Translations under genes and position numbers: made by a program | The notes under the pieces: model-generated | Told to the model about the DNA's origin: nothing | Database searches by the model: none | Seen by the model: the letters and a program-made list of their open reading frames with translations, nothing else | NCBI GenBank assembly: GCA_945643825.1 | Contig: CALZEZ010000026.1 | Span: forward strand, 1 to 11,325 | Direction of reading: 5' to 3' | DNA from: an uncultured Lachnospiraceae bacterium | Lineage (GTDB): Bacteria > Bacillota > Clostridia > Lachnospirales > Lachnospiraceae | Length of the DNA stretch: 11,325 nucleotides | Shown here: in pieces, positions 4,676 to 11,325 of the stretch | Position numbering within the stretch: the first letter of the stretch is position 1 | Layout of the letters: each line of letters begins with the position of its first letter

Positions 4676-6334
4676 TCAGACATCGAAGCAGCTTCCACCT
4701 ACAAACTCTCTGCAGATGGAATTCTGAGGCAGATTTTCGCTTCCGATTCCCAGAAAATATTCTAAGAATTTTAATAATCGCTTCGCTTCATAATACTCCG
4801 GTTCATCCTTCTCAATACAGAAGAGTAAAGGCTCCGCATATTGTTTTAGCACTGCTAATTCATAAATTAAAACAGAATTGAACATTGCATCAGCACTCTC
4901 CTGGAAGGGGAAAATATTTTCCTCCTCCCCCCTTCGAACCGACGGCCACATTGCTATCGTGCGCTTCGCAGACGCACCGCGAGTTCTGGCGTCTCTAACC
5001 AGCCGACGAAGCAGTCTTCCGTCTGTTGTGGGAATACGATTATGATCGTCAATATTTAAGCTTGTCAGTGCACTGATATAAATCTTAAATTTACTCTCAT
5101 CCGGAAGTGCATAGGACATCTTACTGTTCAATCCATGGATACCTTCAATCACCAGAATGTCCTCTTCTCCCAGTTGCATATAGTCGCCGACATACTCTCG
5201 CTTTCCGTTTAGAAAATTAAATCTCGGAAGCTCCACTCTCTCACCGGCTAACAGCTTGCACATGTGCTCATTAAACAGTTTAACATCAATTGCTTCCAGA
5301 CATTCAAAGTTATAATTGCCATTTTCGTCAAGTGGAGTGTCTTCCCGATTAACAAAATAATTATCCAGCGCAATCGGATGGGGCACCTTGCCAAGCGTAC
5401 GAAGCTGAATGGAAAGTCTGTGAGAAAAGGTTGTCTTTCCCGAGGAGGACGGACCTGCTATCATTACAAATTTGACGCCGCCACGATTCACAATTTCCCT
5501 GGCAATCTCGCCTATTTTTCTTTCCTGCTCGGCTTCCTGAACCAAGAACAGCTCTGCAAGATTACCACTACATACCCAATCATTCAGGTCTCCTACCGTG
5601 TCAATGTCATTATACTGATTCCATATCGTCGATTCCTGTAAGGTGCGGAACAAATTCTCTCTGGGTTCAAAAAACTCGATCTTATCCGGCTGCTTCCTGT
5701 AGGGAAGAATTAACATCAGCCCTTCATCATATGAGATTACATTAAAATACTTCACATAGCTTGTATTGGGCAGCATATATCCATAGTAATAATCATAATA
5801 TCCATCCAGGCAATATACATTGATCCTGGAGCTGCGGCGATAACGAAACAGCTTTAGCTTATCCTGCATTCCCTGCTTCTCAAAGAGCTGCAAGGCTTCC
5901 TCAATCGGATAGCTTTTCTTTGTTATGGGAATCTTCTGTTCAACCATCTCATTCATTCTGGCATTGATCTTGTCCACAAAGACCTGATTAATCTTAAAAT
6001 CAGACTTAATACTGCAGAAATATCCCTGTCCAATGGTAAACTCAACCTTAATTTTATCAACGTGCTGAGACTCTCCGAGTACATCATATACTGCCTTTAT
6101 CAGCATCATGATTGCGGTTCTCTCGTAGGTCTTGTGACCAATGCTGTCCCTCAATGTCAAAAAGGTCAATTCACCATCCTTCTCAACCTTCTTAGAAAGC
6201 TCCTGAATCTTTCCATTCATCATTACGAGTGCGATCATTCCATTGTATTTTTCCTGATACTCATTGGCAATCGTTTCGTAAGTTGTTCCCGCCGCATATT
6301 CCTTTGTAACACCCTCAATTTGTATTTTAGCCAT
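4676..6334 (-). CDS. Nucleoside kinase with TGS and ThrRS-like N-terminal domains (uridine kinase family)
   Basis: This 552-residue protein is a three-part fusion. Residues about 1-62 look like a TGS domain. Residues about 63-220 resemble the second additional (editing-type) domain of threonyl-tRNA synthetase, although I see no intact HxxxH editing motif. Residues about 285-490 are a phosphoribulokinase/uridine kinase P-loop domain, with Walker A GPSSSGKT at 294-301, DNYFVNREDTP at 324-334 and a Walker B-like DILVIEGIHGL at 392-402. The kinase core predicts phosphorylation of a nucleoside, perhaps uridine or cytidine, but the real substrate is uncertain. The ATG at 6332-6334 has AAAGGGG 5 nt upstream within trmK and overlaps the trmK stop region by 8 nt, so translation is probably coupled. 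An ATG seven codons further upstream has no good ribosome site. This architecture is known in Clostridia, and what the tRNA-synthetase-like part does is unclear. Confidence 0.9.
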   Translation of the reverse strand: MAKIQIEGVTKEYAAGTTYETIANEYQEKYNGMIALVMMNGKIQELSKKVEKDGELTFLTLRDSIGHKTYERTAIMMLIKAVYDVLGESQHVDKIKVEFTIGQGYFCSIKSDFKINQVFVDKINARMNEMVEQKIPITKKSYPIEEALQLFEKQGMQDKLKLFRYRRSSRINVYCLDGYYDYYYGYMLPNTSYVKYFNVISYDEGLMLILPYRKQPDKIEFFEPRENLFRTLQESTIWNQYNDIDTVGDLNDWVCSGNLAELFLVQEAEQERKIGEIAREIVNRGGVKFVMIAGPSSSGKTTFSHRLSIQLRTLGKVPHPIALDNYFVNREDTPLDENGNYNFECLEAIDVKLFNEHMCKLLAGERVELPRFNFLNGKREYVGDYMQLGEEDILVIEGIHGLNSKMSYALPDESKFKIYISALTSLNIDDHNRIPTTDGRLLRRLVRDARTRGASAKRTIAMWPSVRRGEEENIFPFQESADAMFNSVLIYELAVLKQYAEPLLFCIEKDEPEYYEAKRLLKFLEYFLGIGSENLPQNSICREFVGGSCFDV

Positions 6335-7043
6335 TGTAACCCCTTTCCATAACACGTGCTATTGTTTCTTGTGTCTCAATCAGTTCCTTTTCAATCTCCT
6401 GCAATCGGATACAATTTCCTCCATTCTCAAGCAATTGTTCTTTAATTCTCTCATAAGTAGTCTTCTGCTTGCGCAGATAAGCAAGTAAAACAGGATGCCC
6501 CCTATCAAGCAAAACCGGTCCATACTTTTGTTGCAGAGGCTGTGACTGCATCAGATCAGGCTTCTTCCGGACAACCCGCATCATCGGGTAGAATTTCCCA
6601 TCCTCAAGTACCATATCCTCTTCTTCGATGGTTAATCCCTGCTTATACAGATAATTTCGAACAAAAGCAATATCTGACTGCGGTTGCAGGATCATCTGAT
6701 CCATTCCCTCTATTTTCTTCTGTCCTTCCTCAAGAATGCGAACCATCAGCTTGCCACCCATTCCGGCACAAATCATAGCATCGCATTCTCCCGGCCTCAA
6801 ACCATGTAATCCATCTGATAATCTGGTTTCTATGTAATCACCAAGCCCTGCCTCTTCAACATGCAGTTTTGCCTGTGAAAGCGGTCCCTGTCTGACATCC
6901 ATGGCGATCATCTTGCCGCAAACTCCGCTTTTGACAAGGTAAATCGACACGTATCCATGATCACAGCCCACATCACAAGCCACCTTTGCAGGCTTCATCA
7001 GATTCGCGACCGCTTGCATGCGCTTTGATAAAGATATCTCCAT
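6327..7043 (-). CDS. trmK: tRNA (adenine22-N1)-methyltransferase TrmK
   Basis: This gene encodes a 238-residue enzyme predicted to methylate N1 of adenine 22 in the D-arm of tRNAs, using S-adenosylmethionine. The Rossmann-type SAM site is visible as DVGCDHGYV at 24-32, followed by AMDV at 47-50, DGLHGL at 77-82, AGMGG at 93-97 and LQPQSDI at 119-125, the pattern of the TrmK family (B. subtilis YqfN). The last third, about 175-235, is rich in charged and heptad-like residues and probably forms the family's C-terminal coiled coil. The start is 4 nt after the rpoD stop with only a weak GGA site 8 nt upstream, so re-initiation by ribosomes finishing rpoD is likely. In B. subtilis trmK also follows sigA but is followed by a Nif3-like gene, which is absent here. 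Confidence 0.94.
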   Translation of the reverse strand: MEISLSKRMQAVANLMKPAKVACDVGCDHGYVSIYLVKSGVCGKMIAMDVRQGPLSQAKLHVEEAGLGDYIETRLSDGLHGLRPGECDAMICAGMGGKLMVRILEEGQKKIEGMDQMILQPQSDIAFVRNYLYKQGLTIEEEDMVLEDGKFYPMMRVVRKKPDLMQSQPLQQKYGPVLLDRGHPVLLAYLRKQKTTYERIKEQLLENGGNCIRLQEIEKELIETQETIARVMERGYNG

Positions 7044-7047
7044 AATT

Positions 7048-8277
7048 CTAATCCAAATAATCCTTTAGCTTGCGGCTTCGGCTGGGATGACGCAGCTTTC
7101 GTAAGGCTTTTGCTTCAATCTGTCGAATTCTCTCTCTGGTTACATTGAACTCTCGTCCAACCTCTTCCAATGTGCGCGCTCTTCCATCATCAAGGCCAAA
7201 ACGCAGCCTTAATACCTTCTGTTCTCTCTCTGTCAGTGTCCCCAACACCTCAACCAGCTGTTCTTTCAAAAGGGTAAACGCCGCAGCATCAGCCGGCACC
7301 GGAACATTATCATCCTGAATAAAGTCTCCAAGATGACTGTCCTCCTCCTCTCCGATCGGAGTTTCGAGAGATACCGGCTCCTGACTGATCTTTAGAATCT
7401 CACGAACACGTTCTACCGGCATATTCATCTCCTCTGCAATCTCTTCCGGAGTTGGTTCACGCCCCAATTCCTGCAGCAGCTGCCTGCTCACACGAATCAG
7501 CTTATTAATTGTCTCAACCATATGAACCGGAATACGAATAGTTCTTGCCTGATCAGCAATAGCTCTGGTAATTGCCTGACGAATCCACCATGTCGCATAG
7601 GTAGAGAATTTATATCCCTTGCGATAGTCAAATTTCTCAACTGCCTTAATCAGTCCAAGATTACCCTCCTGAATCAAATCCAAGAAGAGCATGCCACGTC
7701 CCACATATCTCTTCGCAATGCTGACAACGAGTCGCAGATTGGCCTCGGCGAGCTTCTTCTTTGCACTCTCCCCAATATCTACAAGCTCCTTTTGTTGATC
7801 GATTTCCTCATTCAAGGCTCCCTTCTCGTCCTCTGAACAGCCTTCCAGCTGCTCCTCAATCTCTGTAAGACGCTCAGTAGCCTTTGCCCCGTCTTCCATC
7901 GTCTGTGCAAGATCTATTTCCTCTTCCGCCGTCAAAAGGGGCACCTTACCTATTTCCTTAAGGTACATTCGCACAGGATCTTCAATACTGACACCATCAG
8001 GAACGGACAAATCAATGTTTTCCACATCAACCTCATCCTCCTCTGTCAGAATAATCTCCTCATCGGGGACATCATCATCCTCTTCTATCATTCGCAGCAC
8101 ATCAATACCACTCTGCTCCAACATCTCGAGTACTTTGTCAAACTGCTCGTCTTCAAGAGGCATATCTACAAAGAAATCCACGACCTCCTGATACTCTAAT
8201 ACATTCTTTTTCTTTTTAGCAAGTGCCAACAGGTCTTTTACCTTTTCCTGAAATCTTGCCATGGTGTTTTCATCCAT
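7048..8277 (-). CDS. rpoD: Primary RNA polymerase sigma factor (sigma-70/SigA)
   Basis: This is the housekeeping sigma factor that directs RNA polymerase to -35/-10 promoters, 409 residues long. The N-terminal acidic region 1.1 occupies about 1-90. Region 1.2 starts at DPVRMYLKEIG (100-110). Region 2 includes NLRLVVSIAKRYVGRG (180-195), DLIQEGNLGLIKAVEKFDY (200-218) and the -10-reading segment YKFSTYATWWIRQAI (222-236). Region 3 follows, and region 4 ends with the -35-reading helix-turn-helix TRERIRQIEAKALRKLR at 380-396. The short insert between regions 1.2 and 2 is typical of Bacillota SigA. I start at the ATG at 8275-8277, which has AAGGATGG 9 nt upstream. The ATG at 8296-8298 has no ribosome site. 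The gene follows dnaG by 44 nt and has a promoter of its own, so it can be expressed both from the operon and alone. Confidence 0.97.
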   Translation of the reverse strand: MDENTMARFQEKVKDLLALAKKKKNVLEYQEVVDFFVDMPLEDEQFDKVLEMLEQSGIDVLRMIEEDDDVPDEEIILTEEDEVDVENIDLSVPDGVSIEDPVRMYLKEIGKVPLLTAEEEIDLAQTMEDGAKATERLTEIEEQLEGCSEDEKGALNEEIDQQKELVDIGESAKKKLAEANLRLVVSIAKRYVGRGMLFLDLIQEGNLGLIKAVEKFDYRKGYKFSTYATWWIRQAITRAIADQARTIRIPVHMVETINKLIRVSRQLLQELGREPTPEEIAEEMNMPVERVREILKISQEPVSLETPIGEEEDSHLGDFIQDDNVPVPADAAAFTLLKEQLVEVLGTLTEREQKVLRLRFGLDDGRARTLEEVGREFNVTRERIRQIEAKALRKLRHPSRSRKLKDYLD

Positions 8278-8320
8278 CTTTTGGTTCCATCCTTCCATTT
8301 TGTATTACTATTTTTACCCT

Positions 8321-8347
8321 ATTATACGGAAATATGCGCTTTCCCAA
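8321..8347 (-). promoter_or_regulatory. Internal rpoD promoter overlapping the dnaG stop codon
   Basis: A perfect -10 box TATAAT at 8326-8321 includes the dnaG TAA stop. TTGGGA at 8347-8342 is a partial -35 (four of six) with a short 15-base spacer. The -10 is followed by about 43 nt of leader to the preferred rpoD start. The perfect -10 makes a promoter plausible despite the spacing. Confidence 0.5.
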
Positions 8348-10088
8348 GCTCTTCAAGGGCTTTTTTTCCCTCAATTACTTTATTTATGGCCTCCACATCC
8401 GTTCCCAGTCTGCTTGTATAGTATTCATAGGAGTCCTTTTTTACCGTATAAACAATATCCTTAAATGCTTTCGCGCGATCCATATCCTGCGTCTGTGCAA
8501 GCTTTGTGTGGAACAAGGCCGCTGCTTCACGCTGCTGCTCCTCATCCGTAAACATATCAATGATCGCTGCCGGATTATATTCTCCTTTTTCCAAATCCTG
8601 AAAAAGACGTTCTGCGACCCTGGCATATAGTTCTTCGGTAAAATCCTTTGGAGAAATGTACTTTTTTATTTTCTGATAGGTTTCAGGCTCCTCTGCAATC
8701 CATGTAATCAACAGACGCTGCGCCTTTTTACGATTTTCCTCCGGCGACTGCTTGCTCTGTATTCCGGACTTAGGACGCTCCAATGGCTTTGCAAGCCCTG
8801 TCTGTGCCGCAACACTATTCACAAGCTTGCGAAGCTGATCAAATCCTATCTGGTATTTCTCTGCTACCGCTTCCAGATAATTTTCCCGCTCCATTTCCTC
8901 CGAGAAGCCACAGAGCTTCTTTGCAATTTCTCTATGAAATCTCGTTTTTCCCTCCGGATCCTTTAAATCAAAATCTCGCTCAAGCATACGAATTTCAAAC
9001 AAAAAACTGTTCTCAGCCTGCTCCATCCTTCTTGAAAATTCTTCCGCACCAAGATTTTTGATAAATTCATCCGGATCCTTGTAAGGCTGCATGTTAATGA
9101 TTTTTCCGCTCATTCCCACCTGCCGCAGAATCCCGAGTGCGCGAAGCGCCGCATTTACCCCTGCTCCATCCGAGTCATACGCCAGATAGACATTCTGCGT
9201 GTATCTGCGAAGGATATTTGCCTGTCCTGACGTAAACGCAGTTCCCAGAGATGCCACCGCCTGATGGAAGCCTGCCTGATGCATCGCTATGACATCCATA
9301 TATCCCTCACACAGAATAAAGTTATCCTTTCTGGAGGTTCTGGCAAAATTAAGTCCATACAAATTCCGACTCTTATCAAAGACAGGTGTCTCAGGTGAAT
9401 TCAGATATTTCGGCGTCCCATCTCCCATCACGCGTCCGCCGAATCCGATCACACGATGGTTACTATCCTGAATCGGAAACATCACCCGGTTCCAAAATTT
9501 ATCATGCATGCCAAAGCGCTCGTCAAAGCTTGCGAGACCGGCTTCTGTAATCAAATCGTCCTTAAATCCCTTAGAATGAAGATATTTTACGAGATCATCA
9601 CTTGTTTTATTGGAAAATCCGAGACCAAATTGCTTCATAGTCTCATCGGTAAGCTGCCTTTTCTGAAAGTATTCCATACCGATTTTGCCATGCTCTGACC
9701 TAAGCTGATAATAGAAATATTTTGCCGCTTCCTTATTTACCTCTAAAAGCCTGGCCCTCCGGTTCTCCTTCTGCCTTGTCTCTTCATTATACTCTACTTC
9801 CGGGAGCTTAATCCCCGCACGATCCGCCAGGAATTTCATAGCCTCCGTAAAGGAATAGTTCTCATACTCCATCACAAAGGTCAGAACGTTGCCACCGGCT
9901 CCGCATCCAAAGCAGTAATACATCTGCTTACTGGGAGACACAGAGAAGGAAGATGATTTCTCATTATGAAAAGGACAAAGCCCAAAATAGTTGCTGCCCT
10001 TCTTCTGCATTCGTACGTATCCCGAAATGACATCTACAATGTCATTCCTTGAGCGCACTTCCTCAACTAATTCTTCTGGATAATACAT
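8322..10088 (-). CDS. dnaG: DNA primase DnaG
   Basis: This is the replicative primase, 588 residues, which makes RNA primers at the fork and is recruited by the DnaB helicase. The N-terminal zinc-binding domain has the CHCC set C38, H41, C59 and C62 (GLCPFHNEK and YYCFGCGAGG). The catalytic core contains the TOPRIM motifs EGYMD at 261-265 and DSDGAG at 305-310, with KDPDEF at 337-342, so all metal-binding acids are present. The region after about 440 is the variable helicase-binding part. Length is normal for Bacillota. The ATG at 10086-10088 has AGGGTG 6 nt upstream. The gene follows dgt by 25 nt and precedes rpoD, the classic primase-sigma pairing of the macromolecular synthesis operon, here without rpsU in front of dnaG. 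Confidence 0.98.
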   Translation of the reverse strand: MYYPEELVEEVRSRNDIVDVISGYVRMQKKGSNYFGLCPFHNEKSSSFSVSPSKQMYYCFGCGAGGNVLTFVMEYENYSFTEAMKFLADRAGIKLPEVEYNEETRQKENRRARLLEVNKEAAKYFYYQLRSEHGKIGMEYFQKRQLTDETMKQFGLGFSNKTSDDLVKYLHSKGFKDDLITEAGLASFDERFGMHDKFWNRVMFPIQDSNHRVIGFGGRVMGDGTPKYLNSPETPVFDKSRNLYGLNFARTSRKDNFILCEGYMDVIAMHQAGFHQAVASLGTAFTSGQANILRRYTQNVYLAYDSDGAGVNAALRALGILRQVGMSGKIINMQPYKDPDEFIKNLGAEEFSRRMEQAENSFLFEIRMLERDFDLKDPEGKTRFHREIAKKLCGFSEEMERENYLEAVAEKYQIGFDQLRKLVNSVAAQTGLAKPLERPKSGIQSKQSPEENRKKAQRLLITWIAEEPETYQKIKKYISPKDFTEELYARVAERLFQDLEKGEYNPAAIIDMFTDEEQQREAAALFHTKLAQTQDMDRAKAFKDIVYTVKKDSYEYYTSRLGTDVEAINKVIEGKKALEELGKAHISV

Positions 10089-10113
10089 AAATTACACCCT
10101 GATTTAATTTTCA

Positions 10114-11118
10114 TCACCGATTCCACGACTTCGGAATGTAGATTTCTTCATATAAAGATATTGCATAACGATCAGACATAGCTCCAATATAATCGCACAC
10201 TACCTTTTCATCTAATTCTCCACCATTGATCAATGCCTTATACTCGTCCGGAAGCTTGTCCAAATGCTTTAAATAGTAATCATATAAGGTGATAACCAGA
10301 CGCTCTGCCTTTGACTCCTCGCTTTTTGCTTCCGGATTTGTGTAAACACGCTCGAACATAAACTGACGCATTTTCATCATGGCATCTGCAACGGGTTCAG
10401 ACATTCTGATATCATTTAGTCCGGTCGAGGTTGTAATGATATCATGAATGAAGCAGTCCAGTCGCTCTCCACAGGTATTCCCTATCACTTCACGGATATC
10501 TCTGGGAACATCTGACTCTGTGAGAATTCCACCACGTATCGCATCATCCATATCATGATGAATATATGCAATCTTATCGGACAGTCTCACAATTTTCCCT
10601 TCCAGAGTAGCTGGATTTCCCTCCGTCTGGTGGTTTCGGATACCATCCCGAACCTCATAGGTGAGATTCATCCCCATTCCATTTTTTTCCAGAATATCAA
10701 CAGTTCTTACACTCTGCTCACTATGTATAAAACCATGTGGACAGACCGCATTTAGTGCCCGCTCTCCGGCATGTCCAAAGGGAGTGTGTCCAAGATCATG
10801 CGCCAGGGCAATTGCCTCAACTAATTCTTCATTTAACAATAAGGCTTTGGCAATTGTTCGCGCATTCTGCGATACCTCAAGCGTATGCGTAAGACGTGTC
10901 CGATAGTGGTCACCTTCCGGCGTCAAAAACACCTGCGTCTTATCCTTTAACCTTCTGAACGCTTTACAATGAATCACGCGATCCCTGTCTCTTTGAAAAA
11001 CAGTCCGGATGTCACACTGTTCTTCATTTCTCAGCCTGCCCTTCGAATTCTTGCTGAGTGTAGCATAAGGACTTAGATGCTCTTCTTCCCACTGCTCCAT
11101 TGTCTCTCTGATCGACAT
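10114..11118 (-). CDS. dgt: Deoxyguanosinetriphosphate triphosphohydrolase-like HD protein
   Basis: This 334-residue protein belongs to the Dgt branch of the HD phosphohydrolases, which cut dNTPs to deoxynucleosides and tripolyphosphate. The metal-binding set is visible: His78 in RLTHTLEV, His107-Asp108 in ALAHDLGHTPFGH (with His111 and His116 nearby) and Asp181 in VRLSDKIAYIHHDMDD. The N-terminal FRRLKDKTQVF at 54-64 is typical of the family. It may act on several dNTPs, which I cannot decide from sequence. The start chosen is the ATG at 11116-11118, with AGGAGG 9 nt upstream. The frame continues to a TTG at 11140-11142 that lacks a ribosome site. It lies 25 nt before dnaG in the same direction, which suggests that dNTP pool control and replication priming share a transcript. 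Confidence 0.94.
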   Translation of the reverse strand: MSIRETMEQWEEEHLSPYATLSKNSKGRLRNEEQCDIRTVFQRDRDRVIHCKAFRRLKDKTQVFLTPEGDHYRTRLTHTLEVSQNARTIAKALLLNEELVEAIALAHDLGHTPFGHAGERALNAVCPHGFIHSEQSVRTVDILEKNGMGMNLTYEVRDGIRNHQTEGNPATLEGKIVRLSDKIAYIHHDMDDAIRGGILTESDVPRDIREVIGNTCGERLDCFIHDIITTSTGLNDIRMSEPVADAMMKMRQFMFERVYTNPEAKSEESKAERLVITLYDYYLKHLDKLPDEYKALINGGELDEKVVCDYIGAMSDRYAISLYEEIYIPKSWNR

Positions 11119-11205
11119 CGCAGCCACCCTCCTCTTGTGCAAAAAATCTATAGAAATAAAAGGCTACATTAGAAATATACTGTACCAGTTTCCGAAATCC
11201 TTTTT
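11119..11205 (-). promoter_or_regulatory. Intergenic leader of the dgt-dnaG-rpoD operon
   Basis: This 87-nt AT-rich gap separates the hydrolase gene from dgt and should hold the operon promoter. TATAGA (11152-11147) and TATATT (11179-11174) are -10-like, but neither has a good -35 at the right distance. GGTACA (11187-11182) and TGTAGCC (11167-11161) could pair with one bulge and are followed by TTTTATTT, which might be a weak terminator for the hydrolase gene. None of these is convincing alone. Confidence 0.25.
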
Positions 11206-11325
11206 TTATCCGCAAATATCATAAATAAATTCTGCACTTTTATCCATCGCCTCCAGTGCCTTCTTGAAAGGTGCCATCTGAAATACATGCCACATACCCT
11301 TGAATACATCCAGCTTCACCGAAAC
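11206..11325 (-). CDS. Alpha/beta-hydrolase (esterase-like), C-terminal fragment
   Basis: Only the last 39 codons and the stop are in the window, and the gene continues beyond the right edge. The visible part contains GMWHVFQM at fragment residues 10-17, followed by a helix that ends in AEFIYDICG. The GMWHVFQ pattern, with its histidine near the C-terminus, is what the catalytic His region of alpha/beta-hydrolase-3 type carboxylesterases looks like. A GxSxG motif and the rest of the fold cannot be checked here. The frame runs open from the window edge to the TAA at 11208-11206. Confidence 0.7.
   Translation of the reverse strand, partial: VSVKLDVFKGMWHVFQMAPFKKALEAMDKSAEFIYDICG

Noticed and set aside
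4436..4765. Plus-strand open frame across the region 4436-4765
   Set aside because: It is antisense to rnpB and to the end of the kinase gene. The structured RNA explains the conservation, and no ribosome site is seen.
11024..11215. Minus-strand open frame overlapping the dgt start
   Set aside because: It is out of frame with dgt, which has a clear ribosome site and full family motifs.

Overview
The window looks like a chromosomal segment of a low- to mid-GC Clostridia bacterium, most likely a Lachnospiraceae relative. The evidence is the dgt-dnaG-rpoD-trmK order, strong AGGAGG-type ribosome sites, a class A RNase P RNA, a YlmH homologue and several protein families typical of that group. 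Taxonomy is inferred from gene content only. Every gene I can support lies on the minus strand, so transcription runs from high to low coordinates.

Reading in the direction of transcription, the window opens with the tail of an alpha/beta-hydrolase gene (11206-11325). A housekeeping operon follows: dgt (dNTP triphosphohydrolase), dnaG (primase), rpoD (primary sigma factor), trmK (tRNA m1A22 methyltransferase) and a P-loop nucleoside kinase fused to threonyl-tRNA-synthetase-like N-terminal domains. Gaps are 25 nt or less, and trmK and the kinase overlap. An extra promoter for rpoD overlaps the dnaG stop codon. Just past the kinase lies rnpB, the RNase P RNA, with a promoter next to the kinase stop codon and a strong terminator.

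Next is a stand-alone membrane-anchored trypsin-like serine protease. It is followed by a two-gene unit of G3E (CobW/COG0523) GTPases with a good sigma-A promoter inside the end of the protease gene. The first GTPase has an intact CxCC motif and a very long His-rich tract, as expected of a zinc or nickel chaperone. The second lacks CxCC and ends in a domain resembling DUF1980/TIGR03943. After a terminator come ylmH (S4 RNA-binding protein) and the start of a CmpB-type membrane protein, cut by the window edge. An 18-bp perfect palindrome lies between that terminator and the ylmH ribosome site.

Five starts are better placed inside the longest open frame because of ribosome sites: dgt at 11118, rpoD at 8277, the nucleoside kinase at 6334, the protease at 4173 (GTG) and ylmH at 1079. 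No mobile element, CRISPR array, phage gene or tRNA was seen. The window is mostly core genome. The least ordinary parts are the paired G3E GTPases, the palindrome upstream of ylmH and the synthetase-like kinase.
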